Below, in pieces: positions 35,923 through 45,048 of a stretch of 64,000 bases of DNA; within the stretch, counting starts at the first letter, position 1, and each line of letters begins with the position of its first letter. The notes below the pieces were generated by a model. That model was not told the DNA's origin, ran no database searches, and saw only the letters and a program-made list of their open reading frames with translations. The position numbers and the translations under genes are program-made. The stretch is from Exobasidium rhododendri (lineage: Eukaryota > Basidiomycota > Exobasidiomycetes > Exobasidiales > Exobasidiaceae). The stretch lies in assembly GCA_026210745.1 (NCBI GenBank), contig CP110630.1, forward strand, positions 3,596,001 to 3,660,000, in the 5' to 3' direction.

Positions 35923-36065
35923 AGGGGGTTTCACGCGTATTCACGATTGAGGCGAATCGTGTTTGAAACCCGATTCGAGTGAATCACGATTCAACTTTGC
36001 CACGTGTTGGTGGTTTTTGGCTGTAAAAAGTGAATCGTGATTCAGTCCAATCACGATTGGCTCGA
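35923..36065. repeat. Left terminal and subterminal repeats of the transposon
   Basis: After the 16-bp terminal repeat, the next about 130 bp hold several copies of a short motif on both strands: ATTCACGATT near 35938, GAATCACGATTC at 35981-35992, its inverse GAATCGTGATTC at 36032-36043, and AATCACGATT near 36049. The right end has related sequence (CGCGATTGGCTGTAAATCACG, within 40655-40676). Repeated subterminal motifs commonly bind transposase or its Myb-like partner, which is inference here. Confidence 0.7.
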
Positions 36066-36127
36066 ATCAGCTTCAAGAGCCTGTTTGGCACGAAACGCGA
36101 TTCACGTCTTCCTTATTCATCTCCTCT

Positions 36128-36135
36128 ATAAAAAT
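36128..36135 (+). promoter_or_regulatory. TATA-like box for the transposon Myb gene
   Basis: TATAAAAA lies just upstream of the ATG at 36145. The spacing to the ATG is very short (about 10 bp), so either the leader is minimal or a further methionine is used. Confidence 0.35.
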
Positions 36136-36144
36136 TCCTATAAC

Positions 36145-37209
36145 ATGATTCCACCTCACAGTCCACGCCGCAGCGCACATGTTTGGCAAGATGCAGAAGT
36201 AGACTCTTTGGTCAATTGTTTATATACCTCACCTGCCTTGCAAGCTGCTCTCCTCCCAGGACGTAATCCAGAAGGTACACGTATTGGCTCAACAAGCAAG
36301 GCCACACTACTTAGACGTGTATACAGAGAGGTTTGGCCCAACACTTCATCAGCTTATCCAGACCGCATTCGATCCAAGATTACTTCACTTCAAAAGGTTT
36401 ACAAGCAGGAGAGGGATAGACTTGACCAGACAGGACAAGGGTTGCGTCTTGAAGAGCTTACTGCAGGAACAAAGCTGAGAACGCAACGAGAGCATCTTTT
36501 GCTTAAAGTGCCCTGGTGGGAGACATGGCACAAGATGATGGTTGACCGACAAGATGTTGGACCAACAAGCCTCATAACAAGTGCTGGCTATGGAGGAGAT
36601 AGTGACAATGAGATTGACGGCATTGTTGCAAGCAGCAGCAACAGCCAAACACATGCGCCGGCTCTGCAGCATGCACCACCTTTGTCTACCTATGTGGCTG
36701 ATGTAGTGGATGACAGTGACAGCGATACCAACTTGCAGAATGGTCGAGGTCTTTCTGGTCTGGAAAGCTCTATAAATCTTTCTCAGCATGATCCATTAGC
36801 TGAGAGGCTGCAATACAATCATTCATCTTGGCTAGACAACGAGGAGGACATTGGTGATGAGGATGACCAAATGGAAGCCTCAAGAAGTCCCAGCGTGACA
36901 AGAGTGTCTACCAAAAGAAAGACAAGTGGACGCACGCCACGGAAAGATATGTCAGCGCAGGAAATGATGTCAAACACCGTGCATCAAGCCATGGATGGAA
37001 CATACAAACACCAAGCAGAAGTTGAGCGTGAGATCACCAAGAGGCGTGAACTTGAATTGGATTTTGAGAGAAAGAAAATTGAACTTGCACAAGAGGAGAG
37101 ACGTATAGAAAGAGAAGACTTGGCAAGGGAAAGACAAAACATGATGCAAGTTCTATTTGATCTAGCACGAGGGGCCCAACAACAGCACTTTTCTGCACCA
37201 AATCCTTGA
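36145..37209 (+). CDS. Myb/SANT-like DNA-binding protein of the transposon
   Basis: Uninterrupted frame of 354 aa from ATG at 36145. Residues about 10-110 form a trihelix/Myb-SANT-like domain: HVWQDAEVDSLVNCLYTSPA, then RVYREVWPNT, RIRSKITSLQKVYKQERDRL and a tryptophan pair in KVPWWETWHKMM. A Ser/Asp-rich middle follows, then a long charged C-terminal coiled coil (HQAEVEREITKRRELELDFE). PIF/Harbinger elements typically encode such a second protein, which binds element ends and helps bring the transposase to DNA. It converges with the transposase gene, about 15 bp between its stop and the end of the possible transposase extension. Confidence 0.8.
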   Translation: MIPPHSPRRSAHVWQDAEVDSLVNCLYTSPALQAALLPGRNPEGTRIGSTSKATLLRRVYREVWPNTSSAYPDRIRSKITSLQKVYKQERDRLDQTGQGLRLEELTAGTKLRTQREHLLLKVPWWETWHKMMVDRQDVGPTSLITSAGYGGDSDNEIDGIVASSSNSQTHAPALQHAPPLSTYVADVVDDSDSDTNLQNGRGLSGLESSINLSQHDPLAERLQYNHSSWLDNEEDIGDEDDQMEASRSPSVTRVSTKRKTSGRTPRKDMSAQEMMSNTVHQAMDGTYKHQAEVEREITKRRELELDFERKKIELAQEERRIEREDLARERQNMMQVLFDLARGAQQQHFSAPNP

Positions 37210-37223
37210 TCTCAAGATTGTCT

Positions 37224-37502
37224 TTAGCAAGCACGCTCTTTCCTGCGTGAAGACTTGTCAGTGTCTACAAAATCCCAATCATGTGCTTCGAAGAGCGCCA
37301 AGTGCATCTCCTCTCGAAGATCGAGTGCTCTCTGCTTTCTGAGATGATCAAAACTGCTTGATCCTCTCTGTGCCTTCTCAAGATTAGACTGTTCTTCATA
37401 TGCCTGCTGAGCTTGTTGTCGATGCAGGAATAGATCTTTGTCAATAAGAGGGGCAGCGCAAACAGTAGCTGTTTCTAAATCAGCAGCCGCACCTAGACCC
37501 CT
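37224..37502 (-). pseudogene. Possible out-of-frame C-terminal extension of the transposase
   Basis: On the minus strand, 92 codons are open between stops, with a protein-like acidic and Gln-rich reading (LIDKDLFLHRQQAQQAYEEQ, LREEMHLALFEAHDWDF) ending at TAA 37224-37226. It begins right at the GGGG run (37498-37501) where the transposase frame ends in FEGV-stop. One extra G would fuse the two. It may be a lost C-terminus, a sequence error or chance. Confidence 0.4.
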
Positions 37503-38710
37503 TCAAAAAGACTTCCATCCATGTTGTCTGTATTAAGCCATGTCTCAATATTAGCTATTTTATCATGTGCCGATGCAATTGTATGTGCCACAATGCATGC
37601 CATAACCACTTTCGAAAAGTTCATCTCGTCTTGTTCTCTGTATAAATTTCCTCGGTATCCTGTCAATACCTGGAAGCGGTTCTTGAGATAAGCAATTCCA
37701 TGTTCTGCTCTACTACGGATACGAGACTGCTGATAGTTGAATCTTGCAAGGTCTTTGACTCCAAAAGCCTTACTATTTGTATAAGGAGCAAGTGTGAAAG
37801 CGCTATGTCCATATCCCCCATCTGTCCAGATAAATTCACCTTCATCTAGATAGAGACGTGGCTTACGCAACACCTTGCTCCCTGCAGCCCACACCCTTGA
37901 GTCCTGTGCAGAACCTGGAAAGCCAATGACACATTCAATGATACGTAGTGAATGCGGCAACATTACTAATTGAACATTCATTGAGTAGTTGCGTTTGTAG
38001 TTGTAGTACTCGCGGTGATGTTGGCCAGGTTTGAATGCAAGGTTGATGTGTGTACCATCTACCACTGCCCAGCCCTTCTCCCACTCATCAACACCACATC
38101 TGTTGGCCACCCATTTCTTGGCTACTGCTCGCTCCGACTCACTTGCCCACAAGATTGTAGAGGCTGCAAGTTCATTAAGCCCCTCAACAGCCATATTTGT
38201 CCAATTGTGGACGGAACCCTCTGAACAGCCGCATGCAGAAGCAACATCACGAACACTTCCGCCATTTCCTGCCCTGCCTAGCCTGTGCATTGCCACGGCA
38301 AGCCGCTTGTGTAATGTACTGTTGCTACACCTAAGAAAAGGCGTAGTCTTCTTCAGACGTGCAGCAAGGTCATCAAATGCTGCTGGTGTCATGCGCATGA
38401 ATCCTCTGTAGCAATGGTGGTTATGTACTGCAAAGTATCCAACTTTGTCAATCATTCTTTCTGTCTTTGGGACAGTGATACGTTTGCGGAAGTAGCGCTT
38501 TGCCTGTAGGTCATCAATAGTCTGGAGAATAGCTTGTAAAATCTCAACCATTACTTTTTTTTGATACGAAGAAGGCCATGACGTCCCGCCATTGTACTTA
38601 ACGGCAATCTTGTTTTGCAAAAGATATTGAAGCTGTGAAGAAGTGACAAAGTATGACACAAAGCTGTATGCTGCTGATAGCTGTTGTTGCCGGTAACTGT
38701 GGCGCACCAT
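37493..38710 (-). CDS. DDE transposase, PIF/Harbinger (DDE_Tnp_4) type
   Basis: A single frame of 405 aa from ATG at 38710. The helix-turn-helix part (LAVAMHRLGRAGNGGSVRDV, then ACGCSEGSVHNWTNMAV) precedes the RNase H-like core. Catalytic residues are visible: Asp about 218 in AVVDGTHINL, Asp about 297 in FIWTDGGYGHS, and Glu about 336 in SRAEHGIAYLKNRF, together with the conserved GFPGSAQDSRVW. The enzyme cuts and pastes the element. With the triad intact and no internal stop, it looks functional apart from doubt over its C-terminus. Confidence 0.92.
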   Translation of the reverse strand: MVRHSYRQQQLSAAYSFVSYFVTSSQLQYLLQNKIAVKYNGGTSWPSSYQKKVMVEILQAILQTIDDLQAKRYFRKRITVPKTERMIDKVGYFAVHNHHCYRGFMRMTPAAFDDLAARLKKTTPFLRCSNSTLHKRLAVAMHRLGRAGNGGSVRDVASACGCSEGSVHNWTNMAVEGLNELAASTILWASESERAVAKKWVANRCGVDEWEKGWAVVDGTHINLAFKPGQHHREYYNYKRNYSMNVQLVMLPHSLRIIECVIGFPGSAQDSRVWAAGSKVLRKPRLYLDEGEFIWTDGGYGHSAFTLAPYTNSKAFGVKDLARFNYQQSRIRSRAEHGIAYLKNRFQVLTGYRGNLYREQDEMNFSKVVMACIVAHTIASAHDKIANIETWLNTDNMDGSLFEGV

Positions 38711-39082
38711 ACTCCTGTGTGTGGATACAAAGAGAGTGCAACAGAGCTAGAATATATTTCATGTCATTCAATTTTGTCCTACAAAAGATAAAATCCTTAC
38801 AGGCATCCGAATGGATGAAATGAAAAATTCTCTGCCACACGCTTTTTTGGAACAAATCTCTTACAGGCATCCTAGTTATAAACGCTTACTGTGGGTCACT
38901 CTGCCATGCTAGAGATATGTTTGATATCATTTTAAAAAGTTCAGAGGTAGCATATTTTGTGGTTTGAAGCACTTAAGAAAATAATGAAAAGTGTCTTCTA
39001 CACTGTTGCTCGAACATTTGTGTTTTTGCTCGGATCTTTAGACGCAAGAAGAATCTAGCAAAGCGCATTCATCATAATACTA

Positions 39083-40348
39083 TTAGTTCATGTCTTCTTC
39101 ATTCTCAGTTACAACTTCGTTATCATCAGAATCAACATCATCATCTTTGTCGCTGTAGTTGCTTTCATCAATCTGGTCATCTTCATATTGGTAGAGGAAG
39201 TCCCATTCCAAATCACCCTTTGTGTTGATGTCACAGAAGTACTTCCAACGATCTTCACAAGCATTGTACCACGCTGTTTTTTCCTTTGCTGTTGAAGCCG
39301 ACAATGTCTTGAAGCCAAGATGGACAAATCGGAAGAGGCTTGTGTGTGTGAAACTAACAATTGAACCTCGACTATGACCTTTCACCATTGGATCATTGGA
39401 GTGTGCAACAAGAGCAGACGGAAAGAAGCAGATGTCGCCTGCTCTCAATTGTATGCAAGCAAAGGCATCATGAAGGAGGAGTGAGCCTGAGTTCTGGACT
39501 GTTGGATCAAAGTCACCAAAGGGTGTGACGGCACAGAGACTAGTGACCAAGTCACTGGTGTCGCGGTGAGGCTTGCAGACAGTGTAATTTCCTTCCTTGT
39601 TGATAGCCACAGAAGACTGGATGCCCCAAAGAAAGCCGCCACACGGCTTGATGTTTTCAAATTTGCTGTGAGAAGCCACCTTGTAGTAGTCTCTTGCATG
39701 GTGAGGAAAACATCTGTGAAACAATGTTGCAGTACGTTGCTTGAGACGTTTAATTGCTGGCTCTGTGAGGAAATCTTCCCAATCGTTGTAATGTTTCCAA
39801 AATTGACTGTTGTAATACAAGTCATATTCCCCCTCGTTGTTCCTTGGTGTTGCTTGGCCTGGTCCTTCCAATTTGGCATGAGCAGTCGTGAAGTTGCCAC
39901 GGCTTTCTTCCACAGAATGAAAGATATTGTCAGAAAGCTTGCTGGTGGCAGTTGCTATTGCCTTTGCTTCAGTCGTGTCATTTCCTTTCCAGCAGACGGA
40001 AGCAAAGTGTACGTTGTTTTGGTCAACAAGGTGAGTGATGATATGACTGTCGCCCTTGCAAAATACTTGAAGGTAATCATCTGCCTCTTCTTGACGGTAT
40101 GCTTGAACTTGAGTGTTTGTCAATGGTCGTCCTCTCAAGTAACCCTTTTCATAAAGCTTGGTGAAGTCGAAGTTGCATTCGACTACATCAATGGCATCTG
40201 ATCCTGCTTCAGAATTAAACTCTCGCATGTCTCTTCTGAAGCTTCTGAATCCATCACGGATACTTAGACTTGTCATTGCTCTGTGATAGTCGGCCCAGTC
40301 TTCATGAAAGTTGTTGATGGTGAGCGTTGATGATGTGTAAAATGGCAT
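39083..40348 (-). CDS. 2-oxoglutarate/Fe(II) dioxygenase carried by the transposon, probable TET/JBP type
   Basis: A single frame of 421 aa from ATG at 40348. The double-stranded beta-helix signature is visible: HRD at about residues 261-263 (first His and Asp iron ligands, in KPHRDTSDLVTSLCAV), a strand pair GSLLLHDAFACIQLRAGDIC, the distal His about 316 in FFPSALVAHSND, and Arg about 327 in KGHSRGSIVSFTH for 2-oxoglutarate. The layout (GDICFF...H...R-G-S) resembles fungal TET/JBP proteins, which oxidise 5-methylcytosine or thymine in DNA. The tail is highly acidic (DKDDDVDSDDNEVV). Lying between the inverted repeats, it is element cargo. A protein hydroxylase or AlkB-like role is the alternative. 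Confidence 0.7.
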   Translation of the reverse strand: MPFYTSSTLTINNFHEDWADYHRAMTSLSIRDGFRSFRRDMREFNSEAGSDAIDVVECNFDFTKLYEKGYLRGRPLTNTQVQAYRQEEADDYLQVFCKGDSHIITHLVDQNNVHFASVCWKGNDTTEAKAIATATSKLSDNIFHSVEESRGNFTTAHAKLEGPGQATPRNNEGEYDLYYNSQFWKHYNDWEDFLTEPAIKRLKQRTATLFHRCFPHHARDYYKVASHSKFENIKPCGGFLWGIQSSVAINKEGNYTVCKPHRDTSDLVTSLCAVTPFGDFDPTVQNSGSLLLHDAFACIQLRAGDICFFPSALVAHSNDPMVKGHSRGSIVSFTHTSLFRFVHLGFKTLSASTAKEKTAWYNACEDRWKYFCDINTKGDLEWDFLYQYEDDQIDESNYSDKDDDVDSDDNEVVTENEEDMN

Positions 40349-40688
40349 GCGTGCTGCTGCGCAAAGAGAAAAGTCCTATGGTCAGTAAAAAAAAAAATGG
40401 CATGACCTCCCATATTCCTGGCACCTCCCATCGGCCAGCCAATAGTTGCCCTTTACCTCTTGGGCCAGCTTTAGGGAGCCAAGGTGGCAATGGGACCCGG
40501 CAGCTGTCTCCCAGACGCCCCCTCCACCCTTCCCAAGCTCTCTAGCTAACCCAAAAGGCTCAGGACAACAGTCAGCCAGCTTTTACCACTTACCAGGTGT
40601 GGTGATGGTTGTACAAAGTTAAAAAGTGAGATCGGTGGGGTGTTCAAATTTAAACGCGATTGGCTGTAAATCACGTTTCGGGTTGCAA

Positions 40689-40704
40689 ACGCGTGAAACC
40701 CCCT
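40689..40704. repeat. Right terminal inverted repeat of the transposon
   Basis: ACGCGTGAAACCCCCT is the exact inverse of the left end at 35923-35938 and is followed by AGT, the target duplication. Between the dioxygenase start and this end lie about 340 bp of non-coding DNA with an A-run near 40387-40398. Confidence 0.85.
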
Positions 40705-41065
40705 AGTATATTAAATGACTCCGATTGCTGACAAGAGACAGAACGAAAAAGGAAGCAGAAAACACTGTGTAAAGAATGAAAGGCAAAATGATTAGATTAT
40801 ATCGAAACAATTATACAGTGCAGTGCCGTACGCTTTGGAAGAGCTTGTTTGTTGTGTGGGGGACTCCTGGAGCAGTCTAGTTCGAGGAAAAGAAGGGGGA
40901 AAGGAAGGGGGCTGCTTATAATCTACCCTTGAATTCCTTACTCATCTTGCTGATCATCATCTTCTTCCTTTTGATCTGCTTGTCTTTGTCCCCGATTCTT
41001 CCCCTGCACCTTTCTTTTCTACCGCACGCACTCCCGCTCAAAAGAAAAAGGTACCGTAAGCCACG
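40705..41065. other. Right flank of the transposon, non-coding
   Basis: This is the rest of the interrupted locus and the promoter of the next gene. If joined to the left flank, the first codons here would end the interrupted frame. A T/C-rich stretch at about 40955-41035 precedes the next start. No other feature was recognised. Confidence 0.4.
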
Positions 41066-41624
41066 ATGCCATCCTCTAAGGGCAAACCCACCGATCCCAA
41101 GCTCCGCGAGCAGGCTAAGGAAGGCGAGTGCGAAGCAGGCATCGTGGACGCGGAGTACTAGTATGGTCCTGACTGACAATCCCCTCACTTCTCCTGAATT
41201 ATTTGCAGAGGTTAAGCAGATGGAGAAAGGCGGTGGAAAAGGCAGCTGGTCAGCTTGGAAAGCAGGAGAGATGGCCAAGGTATACGAAGCCAAAGGAGGA
41301 TCGTATGAAGGTATGTACACACCACTATAGCGAGAAAGAAAGAGTCAAATCGCTGATGCTCATTCGTCCCTCACTGTCCCATGCCTAGACACTGGCAAGA
41401 ATCCTAATTCATCCGAAAAGGGAGCACCAAAACCCAAAAAGGAAGCTGTAGAGTCCGGAGAGAGAAAGGCGAAGGATGCCCCTGTTGGAGAGAAGAAAGC
41501 GCCAGCAAAGAAAGCTTCTAAGGATGACGGAGGTGAGAAGAAGAAGAAGTCAAGTGCTCAAAAGCCAAAGAAGGAGCCAACGAAGGGAAGTCGAACGCAG
41601 CCAACGAGGACAAAGAAGAAGTAG
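41066..41624 (+). CDS. Small basic conserved fungal protein, GC-AG first intron
   Basis: Exons 41066..41123, 41209..41310 and 41389..41624, 131 aa. The conserved-looking N-terminal half (KPTDPKLREQAKEEVKQMEK, GGGKGSWSAWKAGEMAKVYE) resembles a small uncharacterised family in fungi. The C-terminal half is a lysine-rich tail ending in TRTKKK. The first intron begins GCGAGT instead of GT. No GT donor restores the frame, whereas this GC donor joins KE to EVKQ exactly. Charge suggests nuclear or nucleic-acid contact, but the function is unknown. Confidence 0.72.
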
Positions 41625-42228
41625 GTTTCCTGTCACAGAGGATCTGTAGGTGTGTAGATGTGTATTGTCGTCGGACTTTCTTGGAAAGTCTAATCGGCCT
41701 CATTCGAAGCAAAGAAGATCCGAGCTCTCTCCCTTCCCTAATGTACCACTGCTGCTTTCTGGCTTTGCTAGTTTGCCTGCCTGCTTTCAATGCAACAATT
41801 ATATCACGTTTTCACCTCATGCACTGTCGCTGCTGCTAGGTACCCATCGCTGCTGAGCTCTCCAAGCCCAAAGATAAGCCTGCGCGCGACGAACGTACCG
41901 CGATGTCGACACCTTCGTGCAGTGCAACGCGAACTTGGAACTTCTGTTTCTGAACCCTCGAAACGCAACCGTGCGTCAAAATGGCACCACGCAGGTGACG
42001 TCATGAAATCGAATTTAGTCGAATGTCACATAGGTACCTGCCACAGAGTATCGGGAAGGGGGGGAGGGCTTGTCAGGAGTCACCGCCACGGAACATGCAC
42101 GGATAATTTTGTGCCGCGATGTTCAGATAACCATTAAGCTTTCGGAAAGATATATAAGGCTTCACTTTCATCAGCAACAGACTTTCAGATTTGCCCTCAC
42201 AATCTCTACACACACCCAAATCTTCAAT
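41625..42228. other. Intergenic region with CsbD gene promoter
   Basis: TATATAA at 42151-42157 lies about 75 bp upstream of the CsbD-like ATG. G-rich AGGGG-containing sequence at about 42053-42065 resembles stress-response elements (STRE, AGGGG), which fits a stress gene but is weak evidence. Nothing else was recognised. Confidence 0.45.
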
Positions 42229-42618
42229 ATGTCTTCCTCTAACGAACCCTCCCAACTCAGCGGACAAGCCAAGTCTGTCTACGGAACTGTGGAAGAAGTG
42301 GTGAGTGGTCACACCCGTACCATGTGAGAACATCGACGTGGTACTAATCAAGCTCCTCCTCCTTCTTCTTCTTCGTAGATTGGAAACGTCACTGGATCCG
42401 CCAACTGGCAAGCCAGTGGAAAGAAAGACCATGCCGAGGGTGAAGCCGAGGTAAAGGCGGCACAGGCCAAGGGATACGCTGAAGGTTTGACCGACCAAGT
42501 CGGAGGCTACAAGGACAGCATTGTCGGTGCTGTCACAGGTGACCAAGCCAAGCAAACCGAGGGAAACGTGCGAAACCAAGCCGGTGAAGCAAAGAAGAAC
42601 TTCAATGCACCATCATAG
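42229..42618 (+). CDS. CsbD-like stress-response protein
   Basis: Exons 42229..42300 and 42379..42618, 103 aa. The small hydrophilic, Gln/Lys/Gly-rich protein shows the CsbD-type repeats LSGQAKSVYGTVEEVIGNVT and TGDQAKQTEGNVRNQAGEAK. In bacteria and fungi such proteins are abundant under general stress or in stationary phase. The molecular role is not established. The good TATA box suggests strong expression. Confidence 0.85.
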
Positions 42619-42947
42619 ATTTGTCAATACTCGAGTGGCCACTTGATTTCTTGCCTTGAATAAAATCAGTTTTTCCGATTTCTGCCTGTTCAACGCTGTT
42701 CGAGAGAGGTTTTCCTTCGCTTTGTTGTATGACTCTTATTTCCTTTGATGTTCCGTACATTCTCTTGTTTCCAATGACGAGCTGGACGAGATGAGAGAAG
42801 TGAGGGCGAAACCTCTTGGGCTAAGTCACGTCGAGCGCGTGTCCGGAGACTGCTAGCCCTGACTGAACTCTTAAGCAGTGAATTTTCGACGTACGGTAGA
42901 CGTCCCCCAGAGTAACACTTTCCTCACCACGCTCGCCCCCGCCAACA
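42619..42947. other. Intergenic region
   Basis: This is the 3' flank of the CsbD-like gene and the promoter of the racemase-like gene. No feature was recognised. Confidence 0.4.
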
Positions 42948-43733
42948 ATGACTAACATCCTAGTCATTAATCCGAACTCGAGCGAGTCCATCACGGAAGG
43001 GCTACGAACTTCTCTAGACCTAATCAAACCAGCAGGTGCAACACTCACGTACTTTACAGGTTCGAAAGCATTTCAGTGCCCACCTTCCATCAATGGAGCG
43101 CTTAGCAGCGTAGAATCAGCCATTGGTGTCTTTCGCGAACTGAGTCAAGGCGACGCCTCATCGTCGTCAGCCGCCGGCAACAAAGATGATGGGCACGAAA
43201 GAGCTGGGGAATCTTTGCTACAGACTGCAGACGCCATCCTAATTTGCTGCTTTTCCGATCACTCGCTCGCGGAGATCATACGACAGGAATATCCCATGAA
43301 ACCTTGCATGCACATCCTAGAAAGCGCTGTGAATTTTGCTCTATCACGGACTTCAAAGCCGTTCGGTATCATAACGACCGGCAGTGACATGATTCCAGAC
43401 ATAGATAGGGGAGTGCTTACGTATCTGGGTGGGCTAAGTAATCGTTATGCTGGTACGTTGGCTACCAATCTTGGAGTCCTGGAGCTGCGCGAGGAGAAGA
43501 GCCGAGAAAAGGTGGAGAGCATCTTGCGAGAAAAGATTGTAGAATTGGGTAGGATGGGAGTAGGCGCCATCATCCTCGGTTGCGCTGGTTTTGCAGGAAA
43601 GGAGACCTTTATCCGCGCATGCTTGACTGAGTCAATCGGAAGGAAAGCTGCCAGTCACATCGCCCTGGTTGACGGGGCAAAGGCGGGCATCCATCTTTTG
43701 GCAGGTCTATCTCGTTGCGAACTCAACACATGA
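42948..43733 (+). CDS. Asp/Glu/hydantoin racemase family protein, Dcg1-like
   Basis: A single exon of 261 aa. It opens with the family start MTNILVINPNSSESITEGLR. The two cysteine sites expected for two-base racemases are present (DAILICCFSDHSLAEI and IILGCAGFAGKETF), with FGIITTGSDMIPDI between. Yeast Dcg1 is a relative linked to allantoin and nitrogen catabolism by regulation only. The substrate here is unknown. A Ser/Ala insert (residues about 69-88) sits between the first strands. Confidence 0.85.
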   Translation: MTNILVINPNSSESITEGLRTSLDLIKPAGATLTYFTGSKAFQCPPSINGALSSVESAIGVFRELSQGDASSSSAAGNKDDGHERAGESLLQTADAILICCFSDHSLAEIIRQEYPMKPCMHILESAVNFALSRTSKPFGIITTGSDMIPDIDRGVLTYLGGLSNRYAGTLATNLGVLELREEKSREKVESILREKIVELGRMGVGAIILGCAGFAGKETFIRACLTESIGRKAASHIALVDGAKAGIHLLAGLSRCELNT

Positions 43734-43967
43734 CGACCCGATACTCTGTCGCATTGCGGATTCATACATCCGATGGTGGAAAAGGAATCAGATAACGACA
43801 AAGCTCAAGATAGATTGACACACGAGAATCCGCAAAGCGAATCATTTTGTGGGGGGGGGGACGAGAGGATAAAAAGGAGTAGGGAAAAAGTGGAGACCAA
43901 GACAAAAGGAGAAGAGAGAACAGTACGAAAAGAGGAGAAAGCAACGGTGAGACGACATTGATGAACC

Positions 43968-45048
43968 TTAGATGAAGCCTTGAGCGCGGGCTCGATCGAG
44001 CTCCTCTTCACTTCGTAGGCATCGCTTCTTCCACATTTCTGCATTGGCCTTCTCTTCCTCAATTTCATCCAACATTGCCTGCTTCTCTTCCAACTTTCGA
44101 TGACGGCTTCGACGAGCTGCAAGAGTGTTACTCAGTCGCTTGGCCAAGGAAGGGTTCTTTTCAGCGGCTATTGCTGCTTCTTCGGCAGCAAAGGATGATT
44201 CGGCAATTTCTTTTCGAGAAGTGGCAGAAGGAGTCTTGTACGTTCGTGGTTGAATAGGCGCATCAATGGGAAGTAAATCACTAGTGCCGATGCGACGCTT
44301 GGTGCCTCGGAATGAAGCAGCAGGTTGCTCCGTTCGTTGAAGCTCCAGTACCGAAATTAAAGAAGAAGAAGAAAAAGAGTTCGAAAGGGAAGGCCGAGAC
44401 ACCAACGTCGACGATGGCAATGGACTAGAGATGGCACTTGGCGAAGCAGTCGTTGCTGCCAGTTGTGTAGAATCCATTCTTGCCTTCAAAGTTTCTTTGC
44501 TATGGTTGTTGAGTGCTCGTAATAAAAGCATGGCACTCTCCTCTTCCGGAACCGCCTTTGCACGACAAAAGGCATTTTGAGGGGATCGCTTGGGCGAAGG
44601 TGCATGCTCAGTGGAAGAATAGAGAGCGTGACTATCGAAGTCATCAAACAAAGGAAGTCCAGAAAGATATGGCGCATCGTAGTTGTCCGTCAAGAGAGGA
44701 CTGGTGTCGCACGAAGTATTGTAAAAAGACATGGATGTGGTGAGAGCCGGAGACGGGTCGGTGAGATTGTTCCACTCCGGGCTAGAAAAGTAGTCGTCGG
44801 GCACTCCATTGAAGCTCGTTTCGATGAGCGGTTCATCGTCAAAAGACAGAGTCAAGCTTTCTGTATCGACGGTAGGGACAGTAAGAAAAGAAGTCAATAT
44901 TGCAATCGACCCTCAGAATCAATCAAGAATACTGCTCACCTTGATTACGGTGCTGCTGCTGCTGCAGGGAAAGGGAGGGTGCTGCTGTGGAAGTGCTCAT
45001 CAAAGGAGCACCCCCCGCAGCTTGTTGGGATTGTTGTTGTTCGGTCAT
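43968..45048 (-). CDS. Gcn4/Cpc1-type bZIP transcription factor
   Basis: Exons complement(43968..44860, 44940..45048), 333 aa, from ATG at 45048. No other ATG occurs in frame upstream back to a stop near 45390, although an upstream coding exon cannot be excluded. A Gln-rich N-terminus and acidic patches (LTLSFDDEPLIETSFNGVPD) suit an activation domain. The basic region LAKRLSNTLAARRSRHRKLE is the Gcn4 type (NTxAARRSRxRK) and is followed by a short leucine zipper. The family activates amino-acid biosynthesis genes. The long leader contains several upstream ORFs. Confidence 0.88.

Larger units (their letters stand above)
35923..40704. mobile_element. PIF/Harbinger-like DNA transposon, 4782 bp
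   Basis: The left end AGGGGGTTTCACGCGT at 35923 is matched by its exact inverse ACGCGTGAAACCCCCT ending at 40704. AGT flanks both sides (35920-35922 and 40705-40707), a 3-bp target duplication as in PIF/Harbinger elements, though the sequence is not the usual TWA. Inside are a Myb/SANT-like protein (+), a DDE transposase (-) and a 2OG-Fe(II) dioxygenase (-). Base composition and codon use look more A/T-rich than in the neighbours. Intact ends and open frames suggest a recent insertion. Confidence 0.88.

Noticed and set aside
38598-38870. Extra short gene between transposase and dioxygenase
   Set aside because: The minus-strand frame overlaps the transposase start and contains a duplicated TTACAGGCATCC motif, but shows no domain. 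Likely leader sequence.
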